DNA of 64,000 bases from Micromonospora chaiyaphumensis (GTDB lineage Bacteria; Actinomycetota; Actinomycetes; Mycobacteriales; Micromonosporaceae), in the NCBI RefSeq assembly GCF_900091435.1, contig NZ_FMCS01000002.1, positions 496,001 through 560,000 on the forward strand, in the 5' to 3' direction. Below the pieces are notes generated by a model that did no database searches, was not told where the DNA came from, and worked only from the letters and a program-made list of their open reading frames with translations. The position numbers and the translations under genes were made by a program. Shown in pieces: positions 15,374-25,125 of this stretch (position 1 is its first letter; each line of letters begins with the position of its first letter).

Positions 15374-17746
15374 TCAGCTCAGGTTCTCGGGCAGGTGCAG
15401 CAGGGGCGCCCGGCCCGGCGGCTGCTCCGGCTGCGGCCCGGACGGGTGCGCCGGCGGCACCGGCACGGTGACCGGCTGGGCACCCGTGATCCGGATCGGC
15501 TCACCATGGTGGCGCAGCTCCACGACGGTGTCCGGCCCTCCGCTGCGCAGCGAGTAGGTGGTCTGGTGCGGCCGGACGTCGACCCGCAGCCGCATCCCGC
15601 GCCACTGGAGAGCGAACTCCAACCGGCCCAGCCGGCTGGGGAGCCGGGGCGAGAAGGAGAGCGTCCCGTCGTGGTCGCGCAGGCCGCCGAAGCCGGCGAC
15701 CAGGGCGATCCAGGCCCCGGCGAGCGAGGCCATGTGCACCCCGTCGCGGGTGTTCTCGTTCAGGTCGTGCAGGTCCATGAGCGCGGCCTCGCGCAGATAG
15801 CGGTGGGCCAGCTCGGGGTGGCCCACCTCGGCCGCCATCACGGCCTGGGTGCAGGCGCTCAGCGAGGAGTCCCGTACGGTCCGCCGCTCGTAGTAGTTGA
15901 AGTTGCGCACCTTCTCCGGGCCGGTGAACGCGTCACCCCGCCAGTGCATGGCGAGCACCAGGTCCGCCTGCTTGACGACCTGCTTCCGGTACAGGTCGAA
16001 GTACGGGTAGTGCAGCAGCAGCGGGTACTTCTCCGGCGGGGTGTGCTCGAAGTCCCACTCCTGCAAGCGGGTGAAGCCCTCCACCTGCCCGTGCACTCCG
16101 AACTCCGGGTCGTACGGGAGGTGCATGGCGTTCGCGGCGTCCCGCCAGGCGGCCGCCTCCTCCTCGGTGACGCCGAGGTCCTGGGCCTGGTCGCGGTGCC
16201 GCATCGCGCAGTCCGCGGCGGTGAGCAGGTTCCGCTGTGCCATGAGGTTGGTGTAGACGTTGTCGTTCTTGACAGCGGTGTACTCGTCCGGGCCGGTCAC
16301 CCCGTCGATGTGGAACCGGCCGGTGCGGTCGTGGTGGCCGAGCGAGCGCCACAGCCGGGCCGTCTCGACCAGCAGTTCCAGCCCGATCTCCCGTTCCAGC
16401 GCGTCGTCGCCGGTGACCAGCACGTAGCGGCGCAGCGCGTCGGCGACGTCGGCGGCGATGTGGAACGCGGCCGTCCCGGCCGGCCAGTACGCCGACGACT
16501 CCGGCCCCTCGATGGTCCGCCAGGGGAAGGCGGCCCCGGAGAGATTCAACGTCCGGGCGCGCTCCTGCGCCTGGGCGAGGGTCGAGTAGCGCCAGTGCAG
16601 GGCGTCCCGCACCGCTCCGGGCTGCGTGTAGGTGAGCACCGGCAGCACGAACATCTCGGTGTCCCAGAAGGCATGGCCGTCGTACCCCGGGCCGGTGAGG
16701 CCCTTGGCGGCGATGGGCCGGCGTTCCGCGCGGGCGCCGGCCTGGAGCACGTGGAAGAGGCCGAACCGGACCGCCTGCTGCACCTCCGGGTCGCCCTCCA
16801 CCCGCACGTCGGCGGCGTCCCAGAACTCGTCGAGGTATTCCCGCTGCTCCCGGCGCAGCCCGTCCCAGCCGTCCAGGCGGGCCGCGGCCAGCGCCGCACC
16901 GACCTGGTCGCGCAGCGCCGGCAGGGACCGCCGGCTGGACCAGCCGTACGTCAGGTACTTGACGACCCGCAGCGTCTGGCCGGGCTTGAGCACGCAGCCG
17001 ATGGTGGTGCGGACCCAGTCCTCGTAGCCCTCGGACTCGATGGTGGTGCGCTCCGGGGCCTCCACGTCGTGGGCCATGGCGGCGGCGACCCGCAGGCCGC
17101 TGACCTTGGTGCGGTGGATGAGCAGGCCGCCGTCGTCGGTGGTCAGCTCCTCCTCGGCCTGCAGCGGCGATTCGAGGACGGCGGCGACGCGGGGATCCTT
17201 GCTCTGCGGCGGGAGCGTCTCGTTGGCGACCAGCTCGGACTGGACGATGAGCCGCAGCGGCCCGTCGAGCGCCTCGACCTCGTACTGGATGGCGGCGACC
17301 GCCCGCTGGGTGAACGACACCAGCCGGGTGCTGCGGACCTTCACGTCCCGGCCGGCGGGCGAGCGCCAGTGCAGCTCGCGGTGCAGGGTGCCGGCGCGCA
17401 GGTCGAGGACCCGCTCGTGGGAGATGAGTTCGCCGTACCGGACGTCGAGCGGCTCGTCGTCGACCAGCAGCCGGAGCAGCTTGCCGTTGGTCACGTTGAC
17501 GACGGTCTGCCCGGACTCCGGGAAGCCGAAGCCGGCCTCCGCGTAGGGCAGGGGGCGCAGCTCGTAGAAGGAGTTCAGGTAGGTGCCGGGCAGGCCGTGC
17601 GGCTCGCCCTCGTCGAGGTTGCCGCGCAGCCCCACGTGGCCGTTGGACAGGGCGAAGACCGACTCGGACTGGGCCAGCACGTCCGTGTCGAGCCGGGTCT
17701 CCCGGACGTGCCACGGCTCGACCGGGTACGCCCGCTCCCGGATCAC
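15374..17746 (-). CDS. Glycoside hydrolase family 65 disaccharide phosphorylase
   Basis: A 790-residue cytoplasmic enzyme with full GH65 layout: beta-sandwich (about 1-270), linker, (alpha/alpha)6 barrel (about 320-690), C-terminal beta domain. The general acid is Glu488 in VTGPDEYT, followed by the NDNVYTN motif; [17 protein letters not shown] (about 348-364) and the late KQADLVLA segment shape the active site. GH65 enzymes phosphorolyse trehalose, maltose, kojibiose or nigerose to beta-glucose 1-phosphate; the exact sugar cannot be told. GTG 17746 overlaps the phosphoglucomutase stop by 4 nt. Confidence 0.9.
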   Translation of the reverse strand: MIRERAYPVEPWHVRETRLDTDVLAQSESVFALSNGHVGLRGNLDEGEPHGLPGTYLNSFYELRPLPYAEAGFGFPESGQTVVNVTNGKLLRLLVDDEPLDVRYGELISHERVLDLRAGTLHRELHWRSPAGRDVKVRSTRLVSFTQRAVAAIQYEVEALDGPLRLIVQSELVANETLPPQSKDPRVAAVLESPLQAEEELTTDDGGLLIHRTKVSGLRVAAAMAHDVEAPERTTIESEGYEDWVRTTIGCVLKPGQTLRVVKYLTYGWSSRRSLPALRDQVGAALAAARLDGWDGLRREQREYLDEFWDAADVRVEGDPEVQQAVRFGLFHVLQAGARAERRPIAAKGLTGPGYDGHAFWDTEMFVLPVLTYTQPGAVRDALHWRYSTLAQAQERARTLNLSGAAFPWRTIEGPESSAYWPAGTAAFHIAADVADALRRYVLVTGDDALEREIGLELLVETARLWRSLGHHDRTGRFHIDGVTGPDEYTAVKNDNVYTNLMAQRNLLTAADCAMRHRDQAQDLGVTEEEAAAWRDAANAMHLPYDPEFGVHGQVEGFTRLQEWDFEHTPPEKYPLLLHYPYFDLYRKQVVKQADLVLAMHWRGDAFTGPEKVRNFNYYERRTVRDSSLSACTQAVMAAEVGHPELAHRYLREAALMDLHDLNENTRDGVHMASLAGAWIALVAGFGGLRDHDGTLSFSPRLPSRLGRLEFALQWRGMRLRVDVRPHQTTYSLRSGGPDTVVELRHHGEPIRITGAQPVTVPVPPAHPSGPQPEQPPGRAPLLHLPENLS

Positions 17747-18492
17747 GCGTGCGCCCCGGTCAGCAGCTCCGACAGGTCGGTGACCACCACGTCGGCGCCG
17801 TGCGCGCGCAGGTCGTCGGCCTGGCCGACCCGGTCGACACCGACCACGTACCCGAAACCGCCGGCCTTCCCGGCCGCGACGCCGGCCAGCGCGTCCTCGA
17901 AGACGGCTGCATTCGCCGGCTCGACCCCGAGCATCTGCGCGCCGGCCAGGAAGGTGTCCGGGTGGGGCTTGCCGCGCAGCCCGCGCTCGCGAGCCACCAG
18001 CCCGTCCACCCGGGCCTCCAGCAGCGGGTCCAGCCCCGCGGCGGCGACCACGTCCCGGCAGTTGGCGCTGGCCGAGACCACCGCCCGGCGCAGCCCGGCC
18101 CGGGCGGCCGCCTCCAGGTAGCGCACCGAGCCCTCGTAGACCTCGACGCCGTCGGTGTGGATCCGCTTGAGCAGGATGACGTTCTTCCGGTTGCCCACCC
18201 CGTTGACGGTCTCCGCCTCGGGCGGGTCGTCCGGCGACCCCTCGGGCAGGGTGATCCCGCGCGAGGCCAGGAAGGAGCGCACGCCGTCGGCCCGCGGCTT
18301 CCCGTCCACGTACCGGTTGTAGTCCGGGCCCGGGTCGAACGGGCGGAACGGCTCGCCGGTGGCCACCGCGCGCGCCTTCAGGAACGCGTTGAACGTCTCG
18401 GTCCAGGCGGCGTTGTGCACCTTGGCGGTCTGCGTCAGCACGCCGTCCAGATCGAAGAGACAGGCGGTCACCTGCGCGGGTAGACCCAGCAT
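17743..18492 (-). CDS. Beta-phosphoglucomutase-family HAD enzyme
   Basis: A 249-residue HAD protein of the beta-phosphoglucomutase class. Asp14 (nucleophile) and Asp16 (acid/base) lie in [10 protein letters not shown]. The cap domain has [11 protein letters not shown] and motifs II-IV appear as [16 protein letters not shown] and VFEDALAGV. It would convert beta-glucose 1-phosphate from the adjacent GH65 phosphorylase to glucose 6-phosphate, completing disaccharide use without spending ATP on one glucose. It is the first gene of the two-gene operon, with a leaderless-type promoter. Confidence 0.9.
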   Translation of the reverse strand: MLGLPAQVTACLFDLDGVLTQTAKVHNAAWTETFNAFLKARAVATGEPFRPFDPGPDYNRYVDGKPRADGVRSFLASRGITLPEGSPDDPPEAETVNGVGNRKNVILLKRIHTDGVEVYEGSVRYLEAAARAGLRRAVVSASANCRDVVAAAGLDPLLEARVDGLVARERGLRGKPHPDTFLAGAQMLGVEPANAAVFEDALAGVAAGKAGGFGYVVGVDRVGQADDLRAHGADVVVTDLSELLTGAHA

Positions 18493-18498
18493 TGCCTG

Positions 18499-18504
18499 AA
18501 TCTA
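18499..18504 (-). promoter_or_regulatory. -10 box TAGATT, leaderless layout
   Basis: TAGATT on the minus strand, 6 nt, then ATG at 18492. It drives the phosphoglucomutase-GH65 operon. Confidence 0.6.
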
Positions 18505-18539
18505 TCCAGGGCACCGGCCGGGCAAACCCGATTCGGACG

Positions 18540-19007
18540 TCAGCGGTTCGGGCGGAGTGTCCAGATCACCGTGAGCCCAGAGGTCACGGTGCCGTCCTCG
18601 GTGCCGATCTCCACCTCGACCGGGAACTCCGGCCGCTGGCCGGCGTCCAGCTCGGCGACGACCTCGGCCGGGGTACGCCCCAGCCGCGCCGTCGCCAGCA
18701 CCGGCCCGAGGGCGACCTTCTGGTAGCGGATGGTGGCGGTCACGGCCAGCGGTACGGCCCGGTCGAGCACCTGCCCGAACGCGGCGAGCACCACCGCGCC
18801 GGAGGCGGTCTCCCCGAGGGTGAACATGGCGCCCGCGTGCGGGCCGCCGACGTGGTTGTGGTGCTCCGGGACATCGGGGAGCCGGACCACGGCGCGGACC
18901 CCGCCCGCGGCCTCGGGGGCCACCTCGACGAATTCGATACCGAGCGTGCGGGCGAACGGCACGGCCTCCAGCAAACCGGCCGCAACCTGGCGAGAGTCGA
19001 TGGACAT
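18540..19007 (-). CDS. Hotdog-fold thioesterase (DUF4442/PaaI-like)
   Basis: A 155-residue single hotdog domain. The helix motif HNHVGGPHAGAMFTLGETAS (about 49-68) and the strand with YQKVALGPV are typical of the DUF4442/PaaI-like acyl-CoA thioesterase group. Substrate not deducible. It stands 47 nt upstream of the phosphoglucomutase gene on the same strand but has its own leaderless promoter, as does that gene, so an operon is not implied. Confidence 0.78.
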   Translation of the reverse strand: MSIDSRQVAAGLLEAVPFARTLGIEFVEVAPEAAGGVRAVVRLPDVPEHHNHVGGPHAGAMFTLGETASGAVVLAAFGQVLDRAVPLAVTATIRYQKVALGPVLATARLGRTPAEVVAELDAGQRPEFPVEVEIGTEDGTVTSGLTVIWTLRPNR

Positions 19008-19013
19008 GCCCAG

Positions 19014-19019
19014 ACGCTA
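19014..19019 (-). promoter_or_regulatory. -10 box TAGCGT, leaderless layout
   Basis: TAGCGT on the minus strand, 6 nt, then ATG at 19007. Confidence 0.6.
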
Positions 19020-19265
19020 CTCGGCAGTAACTTTCCCGGCAAGGGCCGCCTCGGTCTGCAGCAGCCCCGGAACCACCAGCGGTTGGAAGCTGCGCAGCGC
19101 GGTCGCCTCCTGCTCGTTGGTCACCCACTCGCCGCCGAGCCACTCCCGCGTTCCCCGTTCACCGGTCAGCCGCTCCACTCGACCGATGAGGTCACTGTGC
19201 GTGCACGGCCCCCGGTCTCACCCTGAGTAATGCCTCCGGCCGACCCTGGGAAAGCCCTTCCGCCG

Positions 19266-19391
19266 CCTTTGCTCTGCAGCCATCCATGCATCACACGCTT
19301 GAGCTGCTGCTTCTCTCCGGCGCCCCGACGCTCCCCTGGGTCATCGCGGTCACTCAGCGCAAGTGCTGCGTCCGTGGCTGCAGAGCAAAGG
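19266..19391. repeat. 126-bp element bounded by perfect 17-bp inverted repeats
   Basis: CCTTTGCTCTGCAGCCA at 19266-19282 is repeated exactly in reverse complement at 19375-19391, enclosing 92 bp. It occupies the centre of a gene-free stretch of about 510 bp (19008-19519). A minus-strand open frame (19166-19507, 113 codons) runs through it, but its coding potential is doubtful and I treat the element as a repeat. The form suggests a MITE- or REP-like mobile palindrome. Confidence 0.6.
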
Positions 19392-19519
19392 CGCGGACGA
19401 GGTCCTCCCCGGGTGGGGCGGCGCGTCACGTAGCGTGACCCGCGGCGGATGAACGACGTCTCGTGCAGCACGCGGTCGCCGGCCGGCGCCACGGCGGGAA
19501 ATCCCACGGGCGAAGCCCG

Positions 19520-20827
19520 TCAGCGCCAGCCGACGTCGATCCGGTCGCCGCGCTCGTCGAAGAAGTGCAGGGCGTCCATCCGCACCTGGACGGTGAGCGG
19601 GTGGCCCGCCGACACCGCCGGGTACGGCGCCAGCCGCACGGCCAGCTCCGCGGGACGCCGGTGGTGCCGGCCCGGGTCGGGCAGCACGCTGGTCCGGTTC
19701 CCGCTGCCGCTCGGCGCCGCGGAGACCGGTGCGTCCGCCGAGCGCCCCGCGATCCGCTGCATGACCTGACCGAACCGGCGCAGGCCGCGCTGGCCGGGGG
19801 CGCTGCTCTCCCCCCGGCTGCCCATCTCGTCCACCACGATGGCCGTGGCGCCGATGTCGAGGAAGGCCAGCGACTCGTGGCCGTGGTGCTCCAGATAGCG
19901 GATCCGGCCGTGGAGCACGTCGCCGGCGGTGTCCGGGGTGACCGGGGTGAGCGCCTCCGCCCGCATGCCGACCACGATCCGCTCCCCGTGGTAGTGCGCC
20001 ACGGCCCGACTGCGGATGTCGTCCCAGGGCAGGTAGAGCGCCTGCTCGCCGAGGTTCAACGTCACGTACCGGTCGAGGTGGACGTAGACCGACGCCTCCA
20101 GCAGGTTCATCCGCGGGCTGCCGAGGAACGCGGCGACGTAGAGGGTGGCCGGGCGCCCGTACACCTGGGTGGGTGTGCCCACGTCCTGGAGCACGCCCTT
20201 GCGCATGATGGCGACCCGGTCGGCCATGGTCAGCGCCTCGGCCTGGTCGTGCGTGACGTAGATGGTGGTGACGCCCAGCTCGCGGGTCAGGCCGGAGATC
20301 TCGGCGCGCAGCTCGGCGCGGAGGCCGCTGTCCAGGTTGGAGAGGGGCTCGTCCATGAGGAACAGGCCGGGCCGGCGCACTATGGCCCGCCCCATGGCCA
20401 CCCGCTGCCGCTGGCCGCCGGAGAGCTGGCTGGGCTTGCGCGCGAGCACGTCGCCGATGCCCAGGGCGCTCGCCACGTCCTGGATCCGCTCGCCACGCGG
20501 CCCGGGCTCGATGCCGGAGAGCCGCAGCGGGAAGCCGATGTTGTCACCGACGGTCATGTGCGGGTAGAGCGCGAAGTCCTGGAAGACCATGGCGATCTTC
20601 CGCTCCCGGGGCGGCAGGTCGTTGGCCACCTCGCCGCCCAGCATCACCGCGCCCGAGGTGGGATCCTCAAGCCCGGCGACCATTCGCAGCACGGTGGACT
20701 TGCCGCAGCCCGAAGGGCCGAGCAGCACCATGAACTCGCCGTCGTTGACGTCCAGATTGATGGTGTCCACCGCGACTGTCCCGTCCTGGAACACCTTGGT
20801 GACATCCTTGAGCGCGACGGTGGTCAC
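19520..20827 (-). CDS. Sugar ABC transporter ATP-binding protein (UgpC/MalK/MsmK type)
   Basis: A 435-residue ATPase. GTG 20827 follows GGGGAGG. Walker A is GPSGCGKST (38-46), Q-loop FQDFALYP, signature LSGGQRQR, Walker B LFLMDEP, H-loop VTHDQ. The C-terminal 190 residues form the TOBE/MalK regulatory domain (VGMRAEALTPV) with a Ser/Gly/Arg-rich insertion about residues 345-395. No permease or binding protein is nearby, so it probably serves several sugar importers elsewhere, as MsmK does in Streptomyces. The last residues reach the edge of the repeat-bearing gap. Confidence 0.9.
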   Translation of the reverse strand: MTTVALKDVTKVFQDGTVAVDTINLDVNDGEFMVLLGPSGCGKSTVLRMVAGLEDPTSGAVMLGGEVANDLPPRERKIAMVFQDFALYPHMTVGDNIGFPLRLSGIEPGPRGERIQDVASALGIGDVLARKPSQLSGGQRQRVAMGRAIVRRPGLFLMDEPLSNLDSGLRAELRAEISGLTRELGVTTIYVTHDQAEALTMADRVAIMRKGVLQDVGTPTQVYGRPATLYVAAFLGSPRMNLLEASVYVHLDRYVTLNLGEQALYLPWDDIRSRAVAHYHGERIVVGMRAEALTPVTPDTAGDVLHGRIRYLEHHGHESLAFLDIGATAIVVDEMGSRGESSAPGQRGLRRFGQVMQRIAGRSADAPVSAAPSGSGNRTSVLPDPGRHHRRPAELAVRLAPYPAVSAGHPLTVQVRMDALHFFDERGDRIDVGWR

Positions 20828-20984
20828 CGTCTGCCTCCCCAGCTCTCGGCCGAACCCGGGAATGACTGTGACCAGGATCATGGCCTCCGCACATCGGGTA
20901 AACGTGCCATGTTCAGCTCGTGAAAGAACCATTAATGAGATTGGCGGTCTTCCATCGGTAAAGCGACCGCTCAGTAATGACTTT

Positions 20985-23177
20985 TCAGGCCGGTTCGTCC
21001 AGAAAGACCCGGCGGACCACCCGCTCGGCGGCGTGCCCGTCGTCCAGCGCGCAGAACCGGGCCCGGAACCGCTGCCGGGCCTGCTCGGCCGCCGTTCCGC
21101 GTACCGCGCCGCTGCGGAACAGGTCGAGCAGCCCGGGAAAGTCGACAGCCACCGCGCCGGGCGGCTCGGCGAGCAGGTCGAAGTAGACACCCCGGGAGAC
21201 GCGGTACGCGTCCCAGTCCGGCGCGTAGACCACGATCGGCCGGTCCAGCACGCCGTAGTCGAACATCGCGGAGGAATAGTCGGTGACCAGCACGTCCGCG
21301 GCGAGGTAGAGGTCCTCCACCCGGTCGTACCCGCTCACGTCCAGCACCGCGCCGTCGGACACGCCGCGCAACTGCCGCTCCCGGTCGTGGAAGTAGTGGC
21401 TGCGCATCAGCAGCCGGCCCGACGGGCCGAGCACGTCACGCAGCCGGTCCGGGTCGAACGGCGGCCGCCAGCCGGGCAGGTGCTCCCGGTGGGTCGGCGC
21501 GTAGAGCACCACGTACTCGTCCGGGCCGATGCCCAGCCCCGCGCGGGCCTGGCGGCACTCCTCGTCGGTGGCCAGGGCCAGCCGGTCGTTGCGCGGGTAG
21601 CCGACCTCCAGGGTGGTGTAGTCGGCCGGATACGCCCGCTCCCACATCTGGGTCGAGAAGCTGTTCGAGCTGACGCTGTAGTCCCAGCGGTCCACCCGGC
21701 GCAGCAGGTTCGCGAAGTTCATCCCCATCGCCCCGACCGGATAGCGCTGCTGGTCCAGCCCCATCACCTTGACCGGGGTGCCGTGGTGGGTCTGGACGTG
21801 CACGGCGCCGGGCCGCTTGCGGACGAAGTCCGGGAAGTTGACGTTGTTGACCAGCCAGCGGGCGCGGGCCAGCACCCGGTAGTAGTCCGGGGTGCCGGCC
21901 ACCACGTACTCCACGCCGGGCGGCAGCCCGGCCACCCGGTCCCGGCGGACGATCCAGACGCCGCGCACCTGCGGGGCGAGCCGGCGGGCGGCCGTGTAGA
22001 TGGCGGCCGGGTTGCAGGAGTAACCCCGGTACCAGTAGGCGGCGTAGACGGCGAGCGTCGGGTCGAGCGGCCGGTGCAGTTCGGCCCGGTAGTACTCACG
22101 CAGCGCCGCGTCCCGGGCCCTGCGGGCGTTGCGCCGGGCCACCGGCAGCACCCGCCGCTTGGCCCGCCGGGCCGAGCGCCGGGCCCGCTCCCCGGCCTGA
22201 TGGGCGGCCCGGAGGGCGGTGAACACCCGCCACCGCCCGGTTGCCACGAGCCGGTGCTTCACCCCCTCCAGGCCGGGCGGGACCGGGTAGCCCTCGGGCG
22301 GCAGGAAGCGCACGTAATCCGCGTGGATCTGGGCGAAGAACGGCGGCCGCAGCTCGGGGGCGATCCGCTGGCCGTTTCCCAGCACGGTCAGGTAGTGCCA
22401 GATCATCCGCTCGAAGACGGCCGGGCGCAGCCCGTCCACCACGGCCGGACCCCACTGGTCCATGAGCCGGAACACCCGGTGCCACTGGGCGAAGACCTCG
22501 AAGTGCCGGTCGCCGCGGGTGCGGGTGATCGCCCCGGTGCGGCGCTGCCGGTAGTTGAGGCAGACCCGGTTCAGCACGCCGATCCGCTCGGCGGCCAGCA
22601 GCACGGGATAGCTGAACGAGACGTCCTCGTACCAGCCGGGCGCGAAGCGCAGCCCCTGCCCGACCAGGAAGTCCCGGCGGACCAGGCGATTCCAGGCGGT
22701 GTGCAGCAGCCGCAGGGTCTCCGGCCGCTCCCGCAGCCGGAAGGTCGCCTCGCCGGGCGGCTCCGGGAACACGTCCCGCATGGCACTGCGGGTGCCGACG
22801 TTGTTCCAGTGCGCCCGGACGTGGTCCACGATCAGGACGTCGGGGCGGGTGGCGCGGAGCCGGTCGGCCACGTGCGGCAGGCAGCCGGGGACCAGCCAGT
22901 CGTCGCCGTCCACGAACCAGACGTACTCGCCGGTGGCCCGGTCCAGCCCGATGTTGCGGGCCGGACCGAGCCCGACGTTCTCGGCGAGCCGGACCGGGTG
23001 GACCCGGGGGTCGCGTTCGGCGTACTCGACCAGGATCTCGCCGCTGTCGTCCGGGGAGGCGTCGTCGATCCCGATCACCTCGACGTCGTCGAACGGCTGG
23101 TCGAGGATCGAGTCGAGACACTCCCGGAGGTAACCCTGCACCTTGAAGGCCGGTACGACGAAGCTGATCAGGGTCAT
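20985..23177 (-). CDS. Bifunctional GT2 glycosyltransferase / CDP-glycerol glycerophosphotransferase
   Basis: A 730-residue cytoplasmic enzyme. Residues 1-230 are a GT-A family-2 glycosyltransferase (FVVPAFKVQGYLREC start, DDASPDDSG, catalytic VDGDDW at about 89-94). A basic Arg-rich linker follows (about 320-370). Residues about 375-725 are a TagF/TarF-type glycerophosphotransferase with HHGTPVKVMG, APTHRE, and TDYSSAMFDYGVL near the end. It would assemble a wall teichoic acid-like glycerol-phosphate polymer. It is the last gene of the export operon, 16 nt after the CDP-alcohol transferase gene. Confidence 0.87.
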   Translation of the reverse strand: MTLISFVVPAFKVQGYLRECLDSILDQPFDDVEVIGIDDASPDDSGEILVEYAERDPRVHPVRLAENVGLGPARNIGLDRATGEYVWFVDGDDWLVPGCLPHVADRLRATRPDVLIVDHVRAHWNNVGTRSAMRDVFPEPPGEATFRLRERPETLRLLHTAWNRLVRRDFLVGQGLRFAPGWYEDVSFSYPVLLAAERIGVLNRVCLNYRQRRTGAITRTRGDRHFEVFAQWHRVFRLMDQWGPAVVDGLRPAVFERMIWHYLTVLGNGQRIAPELRPPFFAQIHADYVRFLPPEGYPVPPGLEGVKHRLVATGRWRVFTALRAAHQAGERARRSARRAKRRVLPVARRNARRARDAALREYYRAELHRPLDPTLAVYAAYWYRGYSCNPAAIYTAARRLAPQVRGVWIVRRDRVAGLPPGVEYVVAGTPDYYRVLARARWLVNNVNFPDFVRKRPGAVHVQTHHGTPVKVMGLDQQRYPVGAMGMNFANLLRRVDRWDYSVSSNSFSTQMWERAYPADYTTLEVGYPRNDRLALATDEECRQARAGLGIGPDEYVVLYAPTHREHLPGWRPPFDPDRLRDVLGPSGRLLMRSHYFHDRERQLRGVSDGAVLDVSGYDRVEDLYLAADVLVTDYSSAMFDYGVLDRPIVVYAPDWDAYRVSRGVYFDLLAEPPGAVAVDFPGLLDLFRSGAVRGTAAEQARQRFRARFCALDDGHAAERVVRRVFLDEPA

Positions 23178-23193
23178 CCCGGCCGGCCCTCCG

Positions 23194-25125
23194 TCAGCCC
23201 GGCGAGCGGTCACCCCCACGGGCGCGGGCCGGCAGGACCACCCAGGCGAGGACCACGCTCGCGACAAAAACCACGAGAAGGTACGCACCGAGTGTAGCTA
23301 GAGCGATGCTCGCAATTCCGGCGATTGAGCCGATGGTCAGCAGCGCCGAACGCCCCTCCCAGCCCACCGTGGCGGCGTGCAGCGGCGGGGCGGCCTGCCG
23401 CTTCTCCAGCCGGGCCGTCAGGTCGTAGTGGTGCAGGGTCAGCACGAAGACGTACCCGAAGATGAGCCACGGCGACACCCGCCCGGCCACCCCGACGGCG
23501 ATCGCGAAGAGATACTCCCCGGCCCGCAACGCCGCCGGGACCAGCCAGTCCAGCGGCCCGTCGTGCGCGGCCCGCGCGCCGTGCGCCCCGCCCAGCAGGA
23601 CGACGAACGCGAACGCCACCGCCCAGCCGGGCAGGTCGTCCCCGGCGCGGACGGCGAGCAACGCCCACAGCAGCAGGCCCGTCGCACCGAGCGCGCCGAG
23701 CACCGCCAGCACCAGCGGCTGCCGCACCGCCGGCAGCCGCCCGGGCGCCGGTAGCGTCCGGGCCAGCGGCCCGTCGTCGCGGTGCAGGCCGGTGTCGACG
23801 CTGCTCATGACCGGCACCCGCATCCACCGCGCCCGCAGGGTGCGCAGGCCCCCGGTGTACGCGAACGCCAGCACCCCCCACACCAGCACGGCGCAGAGCG
23901 CCACGAGCGGCCCGAACAGCGCGGCGGCCACCGCCATGAGCGCCCACCGCTCGCCGATCGGGAAGACCACCGTCCGCTTCAGCCAGTAGGACACCGAGCC
24001 GGTGTCCGCCTGCACCTTCGTCGAGGCGGCGTTCAGCTTCCCGCCGATGCCGCCCGTGTCAGCCGTCGCCGCACGGGGGCGGCGGGCCGCCTCGTCGTGC
24101 AGCACGCCGTACCAGGTGTCGGTCATGTGCCGCACGGTCTGGAGGGTCATGGCGGCGATCGCCAGCGCCCAGCCGTAGCGGAAGCCGGCATGCGTGGCCC
24201 CGTAACCGAGACCCGCGTAGACCACGTACTCCTTGGCCCGGTCGGCCATCGTGTCGAGCCAGCCGCCCCAGGCGCTGAAGTGCCGGGTGTAGCGGGCCAG
24301 CTGGCCGTCCACGCAGTCGAGCACGAAGCCCAGGTAGAGCAGGACCGCGCCGGCCACCAGCGCGGGCCGACCGCCGGCGCCGAAGAGCACCGCCGCGGCC
24401 ACCGCGAAGGCCACCGAGATCATGGTGACCGCGGTCGGGCCCAGCCCGATCCGGGCGGCCGCCTTCACCACGTACGGGGACCAGGTGCTCACGAAGAACG
24501 TGGTGAAGAAGTCGTCGCGCTCCTTCACCGACAGCCGCAGCTCGGCCCGGTCCTCGTCGACCGCCGCCACGGCGGCCTGCGCCGCCGCCAGTTCCGCCGG
24601 GTCGCCGACCCGGTGCGCCACGAGCAGGCGTACCCGGTGGGCGAAGGTCAGCGTGCCGCAGCCGGCCAGCTCGGCGAAGAGACGGTCGACGCCGCCCCCG
24701 GCCGCGCTCCGGGCCGCGGCGGCGAGGGCCGGCAGGTCGGCCGGACCGACCCGCAGCGCGCCGCCGAACACGCCGGTCGCGCCCGCCGGGTCGTCCACCG
24801 CCACCACCTGGCCGCGCTCCTCGCGGACCGTCGCCTGCCCGGCGGCCGGCGGATCGGTGAGCACCAGGGCCACCGTCGGCCCGACCGGGCTGGTGGCCAG
24901 ATGCTTGAGTACGGCCGTGTGCGCCACCAGGTCGGCCCCGCTGACCAGCACCGGCCCGGTGGCGGCGGCCACCAGGTCGGCCAGCTCGGACAGGTCGGCG
25001 GCCACCCGCACCTCGTCCGCCCCGGCCCGGCGCCACTGCCCGGCGAGCCGGTCGGCCAGGCGCTCCCCGGCCTCGGTGGTCAGGCCCGCCGCCGGCCCGG
25101 CGGCGAGCACGATCGCGAGCGTCAC
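23194..25125 (-). CDS. CDP-alcohol phosphatidyltransferase fused to nucleotidyltransferase-like domain (DUF5941 type)
   Basis: A 643-residue membrane protein. Residues 1-180 begin VTLAIVLAAGPAAG and look like a MobA/IspD-type nucleotidyltransferase fold, lacking the basic G-x-G-T-R-M loop, so it may be degenerate. The CDP-alcohol transferase motif is complete at 270-295: Asp270, Asp273-Gly274, Ala277-Arg278, Gly287, Asp291, Asp295. Ten or so membrane helices follow to the C-terminus. It likely makes or transfers a phospho-alcohol for the polymer. Its GTG overlaps the ATPase stop by 4 nt. Confidence 0.83.
   Translation of the reverse strand: MTLAIVLAAGPAAGLTTEAGERLADRLAGQWRRAGADEVRVAADLSELADLVAAATGPVLVSGADLVAHTAVLKHLATSPVGPTVALVLTDPPAAGQATVREERGQVVAVDDPAGATGVFGGALRVGPADLPALAAAARSAAGGGVDRLFAELAGCGTLTFAHRVRLLVAHRVGDPAELAAAQAAVAAVDEDRAELRLSVKERDDFFTTFFVSTWSPYVVKAAARIGLGPTAVTMISVAFAVAAAVLFGAGGRPALVAGAVLLYLGFVLDCVDGQLARYTRHFSAWGGWLDTMADRAKEYVVYAGLGYGATHAGFRYGWALAIAAMTLQTVRHMTDTWYGVLHDEAARRPRAATADTGGIGGKLNAASTKVQADTGSVSYWLKRTVVFPIGERWALMAVAAALFGPLVALCAVLVWGVLAFAYTGGLRTLRARWMRVPVMSSVDTGLHRDDGPLARTLPAPGRLPAVRQPLVLAVLGALGATGLLLWALLAVRAGDDLPGWAVAFAFVVLLGGAHGARAAHDGPLDWLVPAALRAGEYLFAIAVGVAGRVSPWLIFGYVFVLTLHHYDLTARLEKRQAAPPLHAATVGWEGRSALLTIGSIAGIASIALATLGAYLLVVFVASVVLAWVVLPARARGGDRSPG

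Noticed and set aside
15284-18121. 945-codon open frame on the plus strand
   Set aside because: Exact antisense shadow of the GH65 and phosphoglucomutase genes; Val/Gln/Arg-rich with no domain.
19166-19507. 113-codon minus-strand frame through the inverted-repeat element
   Set aside because: Depends on the repeat sequence, no ribosome site or domain; more likely a by-product of a mobile palindrome. Kept as part of the repeat entry.
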